64,000 bases of DNA from Eutrigla gurnardus (taxonomy: Eukaryota > Chordata > Actinopteri > Perciformes > Triglidae), in NCBI GenBank assembly GCA_963514095.1, contig OY741265.1, positions 30,738,290 through 30,802,289 on the forward strand. The letters run 5' to 3'. The position numbers and the translations under genes were made by a program. How positions within the stretch are numbered: position 1 is the stretch's first letter; each line of letters opens with the position of its first letter. Below are positions 1-11,939 of this stretch, one piece after another. The notes beneath the pieces were generated by a model. That model did not search any database. It worked only from the letters and a program-made list of their open reading frames with translations, and had not been told where the DNA came from.

Positions 1-782
1 ATGTTCAGGGCGCCGTAATTACGCTCCTGTAGGACTTTTGTAAGACCTTTCGATGATTTTGCATCCTTGAGGCCTCTAGAACAGTCTCAGCGAGTTTGGC
101 ATGAATCAGATCAACGGTGTATGAGGAGTTCGTTAAAATACAAAGCCTACAATTGGCTAAAATGGCCAAAAATGGCTGATTTACTGTAGCGCCCCCAAGG
201 GGTCAATTTTAATCAAACTTTCAGGATATGTTCCAGGGACATATGTCAACATATTCTCCACGTTTCATGATGATTGGGTTAAAGATTATGGAGTTATGTG
301 TATTGATTTCTAGAGCCCCGCCCCTCTAATGTTCATTGGCTTATAACTTCTGAACGCAACAATATTTTTCAAAGCTTTTGATAGCACTTGGTCAGCTTGG
401 TCTACTGATGATCCAGAGCAATTTTGGTGAGAATCGGATCTACGGTTTAGGAAAAATGCGCAAAAACGTGTTTTTCACAAAATTCAAAATGGCGGAAAAT
501 TTCGGTAGGCGGACTTTGGTGTCATAATGTAATTTTTTGTAGAGCACACGGTTTTGCATGTCTCTGCAAAATTTCAAGTTAATTGGAGTTACGGTGTGAG
601 CTGGCCATCCTTCTTTGCGTTAGGGGGCGCTAGCGAGCCACTTTTTTGTGGCCAACTATTAAACCTTTAAAATCATTGAATTTTCGCCGTTTTCTATTAG
701 TATGCAATTTTTTTTCAACTTCTGAATATGTTAAGGCCCCCAAAAAGGCAGTTATGTGGGAAAAATAATAATAAACGACAGC
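1..782. repeat. AT-rich dispersed repeat module, copy 1
   Basis: Non-coding sequence that recurs in the same orientation further right. Shared blocks include gagccccgcccctct (also near 2617, 3942 and 6427) and ttcaaaatggcggaaaattt (also near 2786, 4114 and 6597). It ends in aaaaataataataa, directly before the hairpin array. It is an unclassified teleost repeat; I see no transposase and no terminal inverted repeats. Confidence 0.7.
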
Positions 783-1226
783 ATTTCAATAGGGCTTCGC
801 AGCCCGACGTTGTCGGCGCTCGGGCCCTAATAAGAAACAAAGCAGTTTCAATAGGGCTTCGCTGCCCGACGTTGTCGGCGCTCGGGCCCTAATAATCCGT
901 AAGGTTTCAATAGGGCTTCGCAGCCCGACGTTGTCGGCGCTCGGGCCCTAATAAAAAACCGTTCAGTTTCAATAGGGCTTCGAAAAAACCGTTCAGTTTC
1001 AATAGGGCTTCGCTGCCCGACGTTGTCGGCGCTCGGGCCCTAATAATAAACGATACAATTTCAATAGGGCTTCGCAGCCCGACGTTGTCGGCGCTCGGGC
1101 CCTAATAAAAAACAACAGCATTTCAATAGGGCTTCGCAGCCCGACGTTGTCGGCGCTCGGGCCCTAATAATCAATACAGTTTCAATAGGGCTTCGCTGCC
1201 CGACGTTGTCGGCGCTCGGGCCCTAA
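783..1226 (+). repeat. Array of hairpin-forming ~60-bp units (seven full, one truncated)
   Basis: Units begin ttTCAATAGGGCTTCG, recur roughly every 60 bp, and are separated by short variable linkers. Each contains a 38-nt imperfect palindrome: AGGGC at one end pairs with GCCCT at the other, and an inner CCGAC-GTT-GTCGG stem is perfect. A copy near 965-982 is cut off after CTTCG. Every full unit ends CCCTAAT. Confidence 0.85.
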
Positions 1227-3064
1227 TTAAAACTGCGAGCAGTGATAACGGGCCCTCGCATGGCACGTAACTCGGTTAGTGCTACGGCCGCCTGACGTGT
1301 CGGACCGCCTGGCCTGGCCACCGCCACGGGGCGGGTCGTCCCCGGCCACCGCCACGTGGCCAGTCGTCCCCCGTCGTCCCCGGCCACCGCCACGGCGCGG
1401 GTCGTCCCCGGCCACCGCCACGTTGCCAGTCGTCCCCGGTCGTCCCCGGCCACCGCCACGGCGCGGGTCGTCCCCGCCACCGCTACGGCTGGCGCCTGTC
1501 GTCCCCGGCCACCGCCACGGTGCGGGTCGTCCCCAGCCATTGCCACGCCGCCGGTTGTCCCTTGCCTGAATCGTCGCGTCGATCACCGTATCAGACCATT
1601 GAAGTTGTCCTGCTAGACTGTGGTGCAAAGTTCCACGACACTGGGACCTTATACAGGTGTAAAAACATGACATTTTATGTCGCCAATAGGTGGCGCTCTG
1701 ATTGTGAGTCAATATTGCAGTGCAGACGTGTTCAGGGTGGGACTCTCATCAAATGTGAGAAGTTTGAACATGATCGGACGATGGACACCGAAGTTATAAC
1801 AGTTTAGAGTATTGTGGCGAAGCATGAATTTCGTCCATGTTCAGGACGCCGTCCCGGCCACGCCCTTTGACTTATGTAAGACCTTTTGATGATTTTCAAT
1901 CGTCGCAGCCTCTAGAACAGGCTCAGAAAGTTTGGTAGGAATCAGATCAACGGTGTAGGAGGAGTTCGTTAAAATACAAAGCTTACAATTAAAAAATGGC
2001 TGATTTACTGTAGCGCCCCTGAGTGGTCAATTTTAATAAAACTTTCAGGATATGTTCCAGGGACATATGTCAACATATCCTGCAAGTTTCGTGATGATTG
2101 GGTTAAATATTGTGGAATTATGTCCTTATATGAGTGTAAAAACATGACATTTCATGTTGCCAATAGGTGGCGCTGTAATTGTGGATCAATATTGCAGTGC
2201 AGACGTGTTCAGGGTGGGACTCTCATCAAACGTGAGAAGTTTGAACCAGATCGGACGATGGACACCGAAGTTATAACAGTTTAGAGTATTGTGGTGAAGC
2301 ATGAAAATCGTCCATGTTCAGGGCGCCGTAATTATGCTCCCGTAGGACTTTTGTAAGACCTTTCGATGATTTTTAATCGTCGAGGCCTCTAGAACAGGCT
2401 CACAAAGTTTGGTAGGAATCGGATTAACGGTGTAGGAGGAGTTCGTTAAAATACAAACCTTTCAATTGAAAAATTGGCTGATTTACTGTAGCGCCCCCGA
2501 GTGGTCAATTTTACTAAAACTTTCAGGATATGTTCCAGGGAGGTATGTCAACATATACTGCAAGTTTCGTGACAATTGGGTTAAATATTGTGGAGTTAAG
2601 TCTATTGATTTCTAGAGCCCCGCCCATCTGATGTTCATTGGCTAATAACTTCTGAACGCAACGACCTTTTACAAAGCTTTTAATGGCACTTGCCCAACTT
2701 GGTCTAATGATGACACCCAGCAAATTTGGTGAGAATCGGATCTACTGTTTAGGAGAAGTGAGCAAAAACGTGTTTTTCACAAAATTCAAAATGGCGGAAA
2801 ATTTCGGTAGGCGGACTTTAGTAGTCCCTATGGCAGTTTTGTAGAGGACACTTGTCTGCACATGTGTACCAAATTTTGTGTCAATTGGAGTTACAGTGTG
2901 CGTTGTGTGGACGAAACGTCGCTAGGTGGCGCTAGAGAGCAATTTTTTTTACAAGACCTCTAAAATGTTGCAATTTTCGCCAGTCTCCATAGGCTCAGAA
3001 ATTTTTTTCAACTTCTGAATATGATAAGGCCTCCAAAATGGCAACGGAAGTTGTGAAAAAATAA
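1227..3064. repeat. Higher-order repeat unit A (minisatellite plus AT-rich module)
   Basis: It starts attaaaactgcgagcagtga, the same start seen at about 3065 and 4405. It contains the GC-rich 28-bp minisatellite and then two partial copies of the AT-rich module; the block ggtggcgct...attgcagtgcagacgtgttca occurs twice, near 1690 and 2168. At 1.84 kb it is about 0.5 kb longer than the next unit because of that internal duplication. Confidence 0.75.
1312..1562 (+). repeat. GC-rich 28-bp minisatellite, copy 1
   Basis: Tandem degenerate units of the form ggtcgtccccggccaccg + ccacggcgcg. Strong GC bias keeps several frames open on both strands, giving Arg/Pro-rich and Ala/Gly/Trp-rich translations that I do not regard as genes. 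Confidence 0.88.
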
Positions 3065-4404
3065 TAATTAAAACTGCGAGCAGTGATAACGGGCCCTCGC
3101 ATGGCACGTAACTCGGTTAGTGCTACGGCCGCCTGACGTGTCGGACCGCCTGGCCTGGCCACCGCCACGGGGCGGGTCGTCCCCGGCCACCGCCACGTTG
3201 CCAGTCGTCCCCGGTCGTTCCCGGCCACCGCCACGGCGCGGGTCGTCCCCGGCCACCGCCACGGCTGGCGTCTGTCGTCCCCGGCCACCGCCACGGCGCG
3301 GGTCGTCCCCGGCAGCCGCCACGGCGCGGGTTGTCCCCGGCCATCGCCACGCCACTGGTCGTCCCTTGCCTGAATCGTCCCGTCCATCACTGTGTCAGAT
3401 GAGTGAAGTTTTCATGCTCGACTGGGGTGCAAAGTTCCACGACACTGGGACCTTATACGGGTGTAAAAACATGACATTTTATGTCGCCAATAGGTGGCGC
3501 TCTGATTGTGAGTCAATATTGCAGTGCAGACGTGTTCAGGATGGGACTCTCATCAAACTTGAGAAGTTTGAACCAGATCGGACGATGGACACCGAAGTTA
3601 TAACAGTTTAGAGTATTGTGGCGAAGCATGAAATTCGTCCATGTTCTGGGCGCCGTAATTGCGCTCCCATAAGACTTATGTAAGACCTTTTGATGATTTT
3701 TAATCGTCGAGGCCTCTAGAACAGGCTCACAAAGTTTGGTAGGAATCGGATCAACGGTGTAGGAGGAGTTCGTTAAAATACAAACCTTTCAATTGAAAAA
3801 TGGCTGATTTACTGTAGCGCCCCCGAGTGGTCAATTTTAATAAAACTTTCAGGATATGTTCAAGGCAGATATGTCAACATATCCTGCAAGTTTCATGATG
3901 ATTGGATTAAATATTGTGGAGTTATGTGTATTGATTTCTAGAGCCCCGCCCCTCTGATGTTCATTGGCTAATAACTTCTGAACGCAACAATATTTTTCAA
4001 AGCTTTTATTAGGACTTGACCACCTTGGTCAGCTGATGTTGCACAGAAATTTTGGTGAGAATCGGATCTATGGTTTAGGAGAAGTCAGCAAAAACATGTT
4101 TTTCACAAAATTCAAAATGGCGGAAAATTTTGGTAGGCGGAGTTTGGTGCTCCAAGAGGCTTTTTTGTAGCACAGACTTGCCTGCACATGTGTGGTGAAT
4201 TTTGTGTCAATTAGAGTTACAGTGTGCTGGGGCTGGCTTAAAACACGTTAGGTGGCGCTAGAGAGCCACTTTTTTGTGGACAACTATGAAACCTTTAAAA
4301 TATCAAATTTTTCGCCAGTCCCCATGTGCACGTCAAGTTTTTTCAACTTCTGAATATGATAAGGCCCCCAAAAAGGCCGTCGAACTTGCGATATAATAAA
4401 AAGA
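3065..4404. repeat. Higher-order repeat unit B
   Basis: About 1.34 kb with the same order as unit A: conserved start, GC-rich minisatellite, then one AT-rich module with the gtgtaaaaacatgacatttt, gccccgcccctctgatg and aatggcggaaaattt blocks. It ends in an AT-rich stretch before unit C starts. Confidence 0.75.
3151..3366 (+). repeat. GC-rich 28-bp minisatellite, copy 2
   Basis: Same unit as at 1312, with different unit number and point differences. Confidence 0.86.
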
Positions 4405-6897
4405 ATTAAAACTGCGAGCAGTGATAACGGGCCCTCGCATGGCACGTAACTCGGTTAGTGCTACGGCCGCCTGACGTGTCGGACCGCCTGGCCTGGCCAC
4501 CGCCACGGGGCGGGTCGTCCCCGGCCACCGCCACGTTGCCAGTCGTCCCCGGTCGTCCCCGGCCACCGCCACGGCGCGGGTCGTCCCCGGCCACCGCCAC
4601 GGCTGGCGCCTGTCGTCCCCGGCCATCGCCACGGCGCGGGTCGTCCCCGGCCCCCGCCACGGCGCGCGTCATCCCCGGCCATTGCCATGCAGCCGGTCGT
4701 CCCTTGCCTGAATCGTCGCGTCAGTCATCGTATCAGACGATTGAAGTTGTCTTGCTCGACTGGGGTGCAAAGTTCTACGACACTGGGACCTTATACAGTG
4801 TAAAAACATGACATTTCATGTCGCCAATAGGTGGCGCTCTGATTGTGAGCCAATATTGCAGTGCAGACGCGTTCAGGCTGGGACTCTTATCAAATGAGAG
4901 AAGTTTGAACCAGATCGGACAATGGACATTGAAGTTATAACAGTTTAGAGTGTTATGAAGCATGAAATTCGTCCGCGTTCGTGGGGACGTTCTGGTCACG
5001 CCCTTTGACTTATGTAAGACCTTTTGATGATTCTTAATCATTGAGGCCTCTAGAACAGGCTCATAAAGTTTGGTAGGAATCGGATCAGCGGTCTAGGAGG
5101 AGTTCGTTAAAATATACTGCATGAAAGAGGCGAAAAATCGCTTAAAATTTCACATTTAATGCAAAATGGTTGACTTCCTGTTGGGTTTAGGACATGGGTC
5201 CAATAGGCTTTTTTGTACATCTCTACATGTTCTATGTACATACAAAGGTTCATGCAGGTACGTCTAAGTTAAAGGTGTTCAATATCCTAAAAGGAGCCGT
5301 AAAAGTGTAAAAACATGATATTTCCAGGTACCATCAGGTGGCGCTCTGACCTAAGGTCAATATTACAATGCATACGTGTTCAGGGCGAGACTCTTATCAA
5401 ACTTGTCAAGTTTTGAGCAGATTGGACATTGTATCCTGAAGTTACAACAACTTCCTGTACACTGGCAAAAACGTCACGCACTGGCCAAGCCCTTTGACTT
5501 ATGTAAGACCTTTCGATGATTTTGCATCGTTGAGGCCTTTAGAACAGTCTCAGCGAGTTTGGCAGTAATCGGATTAACGCTGTAAGAGGAGTTCGTTAAA
5601 ATACAATCCGTACAATTGGTAAAATGGGAAAAATGGCCTAAAATGGCTGATTAATTGTAGCGCCCCCGAGTGGTCAATTGTGATAAAACTTTCAGGATAT
5701 GTTCCAGGGAGAGATGTCAACATATCCTGCAAGTTTCGAGCAGATTGGCCATTGTATGATGAAGTTACAATGACTTCCTGTACACTGGCAAAAACGTCAC
5801 GCACTGGCCACGCCCTTTGACCTATGCAAGACCTTTTGATGACTCTTCATCATTAAAGACTTGAGTACAAGATGACCAAGTTTGAGATGAATCTGATAAA
5901 GCTGCTAGGAAGAGCTCGCTGAAGTATAAAATTTAAAACTTTCTATCGCCAGTAGGTGGCGCTCTGAATATGAGTCAATATTGCAGTGCAGATGTGTTCA
6001 GGGTGGTACTCTTGACAAACATGTGAAGTTTTGATCATATCAGACAATGTACATTGAAGTTATAACAGTTTAGATTTTTGTGGTCGAAGCATGAAATTTG
6101 TCCATGTTCAGGACGCCGTCCCGGCCACGCCCTTTGACTTTTGTAAGACCTTTCGATGATTTTGCATCGTTGAGGCCTCTAGAACAGGCTCAGCGAGTTT
6201 GGCATGAATCGGATCAACGCTGTAAGAGGAGTTCGTTAAAATACAAAACCTACAATTGGCTAAAATGGCCTTAAATGGCCCAAAATGGCTGATTTACTGT
6301 AGCGCCCCCGAGTGGTCAATTTTAATAAAACTTTCAGGATATGTTCCAGGGAGATATGTCAACATATCCTGCGAGTTTCGTTATGATTGGGGTAAAGGTT
6401 ATGAAGTTATGTGTATTGATTTCTAGAGCCCCGCCCCTCTGATGTTCATTGGATAATATCTTCTGAATGCAGAGGTATTTTACAAAGCCCTTAATTTCCA
6501 TTCATCAGCTCGGTCTATTGATGATACACAGCAATTTTGGTGAGAATAGAATTTACGGTTTAGGAGAAATGATCAAAAACGTGTTTTTCACAAAATTCAA
6601 AATGGCGGAAAATTTCGGTAGGCGGACTTTAGTACTCCAAGAGGCTTTTTTGTAGAGCACACTTGCCTGCACATGTATACCAAATTTTGTGTCAATTGGA
6701 GTTACGGTGTGCGGGGGCCAGGGCTACGACGCGTTAGGTGGCGCTAGCGAGCCAGTTGTTTGTGGCCAATCACGAAACCTCAAAAATCTCAAATTTTTCG
6801 CCAGTCCCCATATTCACAGAAATTTTTTTCAACTTCTGAATATGAGAAGGCCTCCAAAATGGCACACGAAGTGGTGTAAAAAGAAAAATAATAATCC
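4405..6897. repeat. Higher-order repeat unit C plus degenerate module copies
   Basis: It begins with the conserved start and minisatellite (4490-4702) and is followed by several partial AT-rich modules: the aggagttcgttaaaata block occurs near 5097, 5587 and 6229. The last module runs to aaaaataataatccgtaagg at 6898, immediately before the second hairpin array. Confidence 0.7.
4490..4702 (+). repeat. GC-rich 28-bp minisatellite, copy 3
   Basis: Same unit as at 1312 and 3151, in the same orientation. Confidence 0.86.
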
Positions 6898-7073
6898 GTA
6901 AGGTTTCAATAGGGCTTCGCAGCCCGACGTTGTCGGCGCTCGGGCCCTAATAATAATCCGTTCAATTTCAATAGGGCTTCGCAGCCCGACGTTGTCGGCG
7001 CTCGGGCCCTAATAAACACTACAGTTTCAATAGGGCTTCGCTGCCCGACGTTGTCGGCGCTCGGGCCCTAATT
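6898..7073 (+). repeat. Second hairpin-unit array (three copies)
   Basis: Three units of the ~60-bp hairpin repeat found at 783-1226, starting near 6904, 6965 and 7023, in the same orientation and with the same CCCTAAT ends. It marks the right boundary of the repeat field. Confidence 0.85.
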
Positions 7074-7582
7074 AAAATACTGAAAATACTTACATTTGTG
7101 CAACTCCTTAAGTACTTGTTGAGCTATCGCTGCCTTAAAAAATGTACCGGCCAGCTCTTCGATGACAGGTCACACGGTGGATTCAAGGAAATTCCTCAAA
7201 GCCTTCCCTTTCAAGTGTGGTCCTTCGGAATCTTCATTTCAAGGGCTATGTAGCCCTACGTCTTGGCCCTAGCCCTTAACCCAAATGAGAATTGATACAC
7301 CCCTACCCCTCACATGAACATGCAGAAAGCAATTTGTTTTAGTTATTTATTTCCATTAGTACATTGGAAATGTTGTCAATTGGTCCCTTATTTCAGTTAT
7401 TGCTTTAGTCATGTCCTCTTGATTTTGTAGAACTGCATCAACTGCTTCTCCTGAGTGACTGGGCAAAGTTTCTGAGTTATTTAAGAAAATATATATTTTC
7501 ACATTAATGTCAAATGATGTTGGTCTAGCAGGATGATGGTTTCATCCAGGCCAATAACCTGGGGTCTTATATCGTGAACATT

Positions 7583-7838
7583 GGGGGGGTTTAGCTCAGG
7601 AGGTAGAGCAGGTTGGCTGGCAACCACAAGATTGCCGGTTCGATCCCAGGCTCCTCCTAGCTGAGTGCCTGGTGTCCCTGAGCAAGACACCTCACCCTAA
7701 TTGCTCCTGACGAGCTGGCTGTCGCCCTGCGTGGTTGACTCCGCCGTGTGTGAATGTGTTTGTGAATGGGTGAATGTCAGTCATTACTGTAAAGCGCTTT
7801 GGTGAAAAGGGTTATATAAATGAGGCCATGTACCATTT
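7583..7838 (+). mobile_element. tRNA-derived SINE
   Basis: The 5' part has a pol III box A (TAGCTCAGGAGGTAGAGCA near 7592) and box B (GGTTCGATCCC near 7638). The tail has the teleost signature TAAAGCGCTTTGGTGAAAA ... TATATAAATG ... CCATGTACCATT. It is a retroposon, not a functional tRNA: there is no cloverleaf 3' half. A target duplication was not found. Confidence 0.75.
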
Positions 7839-8932
7839 GTAAATGAGGCCATTTTAGATTGTAATAGTGATAGTGGAGACTCTGGTGGCAGCATCACCCG
7901 CGGTTTTGCAGAGAAACACCAAGCTGCCATTGCTCCATCTCACTCTATTCAACCTTCACTGCTGCATTCATACTGTAGGCCTACTACTACTGTAACTACC
8001 TAGCCAGCTAACTAGCCCGACATCCTACTCAGAGAGCTGATAAAACACTCTCTCGTCCTACTGACATCTAACAATAATCTCCATTTTCTTTTGTACTTGT
8101 CAAATGATGATAGTATGTAAACTGGTAATACAACCTGTCTTCAATAAATGAATTATTGACTCTATTTCTTGGTCTAAGCTTTGATGTGAAAGAACAAGTC
8201 TGTCTTTGATTTTGCAATTTATTCATTTAGGCATACAGTTTGAACTAACAAAGACTGTAGAATATCATCAGGAGTCTATTGGTAACAAGAAGGCTGGAAA
8301 GTTAACCTCAGTAATTTTTCTGGCAGTGAATGTCATCATCAACAAGTAGATTCAAATCAGCAGTAAATAGATCATCATCATTTCAGGCAGCCAGATACAA
8401 AATACTGTGATGATTCAGAAGCATCTAGAGAAACACAATATTTATATACATTCACTTTATTGCAAGGTTTTTTGAAAGCAAGCGTATTATTTGTCTATTT
8501 TTTATCATCATTTGCATAGTTCAAGCAGTTTGTCTGCCCCCCCCCCAAAAAAATAGCAGTGGTTACATGAGATAGTAGGATATACTGTAACTGAAATCCC
8601 AGATATTATATACATTGAACAATGTATATATTTTCCTCATCTAAAATGCTACATCTAGTATCAAATATTGGACACCACCTCTCTGCTGCTTACACACATC
8701 AGATTCCAAAATCATTCAAAAATATCTGTTCTGCTTCTTTTAACAATCCTCAAGAGCAAGAAAATAAAATGTTTTTTTTTTCTGTGAAAAATGCAAAAAC
8801 GTGAGTGTTACGTTTTAAACCTTGTCATTGACTATCAATGCATCTAAAAAAATATGAAGTGCCTTTTTCGAACATATTCCCTTTCTAAAAAGAACCATAA
8901 AACAAGAAAAAATAGAAGTCTTCTCTTATATC

Positions 8933-8965
<33 letters not shown>

Positions 8966-9654
8966 GTAGTGCTACTTTTATCTTAAATGATGTCTCTGAC
9001 TGAGTATGGAAATACAATATAATACAATAAGAGTATTTAATTGTGTACAGGCAACAGCAAAAAAAGCATAGGTAACATAACAAAGGGCATGTGTGTGTGT
9101 GTGGTGTCACAGAGTTTAACTCTGGAGGAAGCTGCAATGAAGAGGCCAAAACCTGAAATGTGTACCATTTAAAAGGTAGAAGTTACCAGAAAGTGTTGTG
9201 GACCTTTATCTATTACACACACTAATAAAACCCAGTCAAGTCTCCACCTATTTAGTCTGGTACAGCGGCACACATGACATGGAATTAAAGCGCAGGCTTA
9301 TTTTAAAAATAACTTCATTATTCAGTATTTAAAATTGGCCTTTTTGAAGTCTCACCATTTGTAACCATGGCAACCCCGATACTTGCATCAATCATTGCAT
9401 TTCCTCCAGGTTCAAACTGTCCATTCATCACAATATATAGAACACATGTGTTTCAGACTTATGGCACTGCATGACTAGATGAAGTGTTGTTTCCCCACAT
9501 GACTGCATCGTTAGCTTATTCCTCTTCACACTGAAAACTGCTTCTCAAGCAGACTTACTTCTAAGGTCACTTCTACCTTCACTTTCCACATACACTGGAC
9601 CATTTCTATTTCTATCCAACATACTTTACCAATGTGTGTGTGTGTGGAAGATCA

Positions 9655-9897
9655 CTATGGGGTTGCTATGATGCAGTTGATGCTAAATGCTGAGAGGCTG
9701 AGCATAACGCGGGAGCTGCACATAGAGCTGGATGGTGAGGTCATGATGCCCCTTCGGGATGCAGGATGAATGAAACTCATGTTGTTCATTTCAGACATGT
9801 CAGGTTCATATAGAGCAGTGTATAGTGATGGTGAGGAGGTCAGGGTGCTGGATGATGGTCCCTGGTCCTCATCCCATTTCCTAACAATTTCCCTGTC
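9655..9897 (-). CDS. Unrecognised 80-residue open frame, possible terminal exon or remnant
   Basis: The frame is stop-free from just after a TAA at 9898-9900 to TAG at 9655-9657. It reads DREIVRKWDEDQGPSSSTLT, then SSPSLYTALYEPDMSEMNNM and IHPASRRGIMTSP. The mix of charged and Ser/Pro segments looks protein-like, but the only upstream acceptor in phase (gtggtaag) lacks a pyrimidine tract, and I do not recognise the family. It could be a decayed exon or chance. Confidence 0.25.
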   Translation of the reverse strand, partial: DREIVRKWDEDQGPSSSTLTSSPSLYTALYEPDMSEMNNMSFIHPASRRGIMTSPSSSMCSSRVMLSLSAFSINCIIATP

Positions 9898-10189
9898 TTA
9901 CCACCAGATGACCTACGTCTTTGTCTAAAGATGAGCGGAGATAGAAAAAGTCCTTTAACCACTGTGTTGTTACTATGAACACATGTTGATGGAACACTGA
10001 ACAGGCTCTGGGCTCACTCCAATCTCCTTTAAGGTTTTAGTCGAAATGCACCCAAGTACATAATCCACTGCTGGTGTTATGCTCTTTTTTATAATGTTAC
10101 TTCCTGTCTCACAGCTCTGGTTTGAAGACTTAAGACTGAACAGAGACATGCAGACAACGACTCCAATAACAGAAAATCAGTATATATCG

Positions 10190-10443
10190 CTGGGGCCGAT
10201 CACATGGAGGTGTGTTGCTAGAAATGTGTCGCTTGAAACACGTAGCTAGAAACGGATTGCCTGAAACACGTTGCTACAAATGCGTCAGCAGAAACGCGAC
10301 GCTAAAAAACATTGTTTTCCTCTGGTATGGCCTGCTTTACATGCACTCCTGCTCATCAGCTGTTTTGCCCGATGCGCTTTGCCAAGAGGTGGTTTTTGAA
10401 GCAGTTTTGTCTGTTGAGACATGTCTCATGTGAGCTGGGCCTC
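10190..10443. mobile_element. Possible MITE with imperfect terminal inverted repeats
   Basis: The left end GGGGCCGATCACATGGAG and the reverse complement of the right end (GAGGCCCAGCTCACATGAG) match imperfectly. Inside are iterated motifs such as gctagaaa and gaaacacg. No clear target duplication. Confidence 0.3.
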
Positions 10444-11939
10444 AGTGTCTAACAATACTCCAGCATGCAGATCAAATGACCGTAATGCGACGAAAATAAG
10501 TTAAGGATATCATCTTCCACACCTCAGAGGACTGTCAACTTGGCCTGAAACGAAGAGCAGCTGAGTGAGTCCGAGCTGGACCCTGATTTTTCTCCAGGTT
10601 TTGTGGCAAGAGATACTTTCTGTGTGGCACGATCCACGCAGAACGCCGTCCAAAGTGTATGACCACGCAGACTATATGTGGCTACACTCATGGCAACTGG
10701 ACCACACAATGTTCTATGAACACTGCTATTGATTTATATCAGGGACTTTCCACTATGATCCGACAAGTATTTGAGTAAAATCCTCATGACGGCATATATT
10801 AGAGAGGGTAGTAAATCCGTCCTTTCAATGTGATGTAGCAGCTTTGCAGGTGGTTTATGTGATACTCTTCATCTTCGACGCTGCCTTGCAACAAACTCTG
10901 TGCTCTTGTGAGTTAGGTGTGAAAGATGGGTACCGTAATCAAGGGGACATCGTGTCTGTCTGTATGAAATGCTAATAGTATATCCCGAACTCTGTCCCTT
11001 GATTCATCTGTGCAGCTCTTTAGCTTCATATGCAGCGTTCCCTTGTGAAATGATCAACACTTCCAACCTCAGTTCTTTGACATCTTGTCAACACGAGTGT
11101 AAAATATCACTTCATCAACATAGTTCATCAGTAATATCTACTTTGTAGAATATGTCCTGAGTGAAATTATATGGAAATATCCCCCCTTGAAGCTGGTAAG
11201 AAATGTGGAGTCTTCCTTTGTACCACTGGGCACTGATGAACTGATGAACTGGAGTTTACAAGTCTTAATGGCTTCCACTTGCTCCTTTCACAGCTTTCAT
11301 TTTTTACTTGTAGATCAATTTAGGTGCTAAAAAAAGATAAAAGTCATTTTTCAAGGGGTCGTCTTCATGATCAGTTCAGTCCAGTGATTCCTCAGAAAGT
11401 CCCTCCATCAAACTTGACAGCAGCCAGGGCTTGAGCTGCAGACATAAAGAAGATTACCTACTTACTAGCATGTAAGAATCATCTGAAAACCATTTTAGAA
11501 AAGATACATTTCTGATTACTGCTACAGCAGGACATGACGTTTTTATACCTTTGTAACACATTCTAAGCTACAGCCAGTGGTATTTGAGTGTAGGTCCAAC
11601 TTACTTGCTATATGAAGCTTTCAGCTACATATCTTGGCCTCTACCTCCATAGATAGTGTTGTTAAGTGTTGATGTGAGATGAGGTTTAAAGTAGAGCTGA
11701 AACATAATTTCCAAGTGTATATTTTCTATATTGTATTTCCTAGTGAAACAGGATAGGAGGCGGGACATTACATTGGGAGGAATTTGATTTGATGGTTCAC
11801 CACCTTCTCTAGCTCTGAGTGATTGATGGATGGATCTCATGATATTCCTGGTTGAAAACAAGCTGACGAAAGCACACGTCATATTTTGTAATTCAGGAAG
11901 AAAAAAAGGATTTTCTGTAAAAATTGATTTCTGTAATTG

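Larger units (their letters stand above)
7839..11936. other. Mostly unassigned intergenic sequence
   Basis: AT-rich, with a T30 tract at 8934-8963 and no recognisable host gene. An unexplained minus-strand open frame lies at 9655-9897 and a possible short inverted-repeat element at 10190-10443; both are listed separately. It lies 3' of plekha6. Confidence 0.5.

Noticed and set aside
783..1226. CRISPR-like array (constant ~45-bp repeats with short variable linkers)
   Set aside because: The linkers are only about 10-15 bp, the host is a vertebrate genome, there are no cas genes, and the unit recurs in a dispersed fashion at 6.9 kb. It is a hairpin minisatellite.
1223..1712. Long overlapping open frames on both strands rich in Arg/Pro or Ala/Gly/Trp
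   Set aside because: They arise from the stop-poor GC-rich 28-bp repeat; the frames overlap in all phases and strands. The same holds at 3068-3611 and 4333-4811.
7583..7655. Functional tRNA gene
   Set aside because: Box A and box B are present, but the segment runs into a SINE body and tail and lacks a complete cloverleaf.
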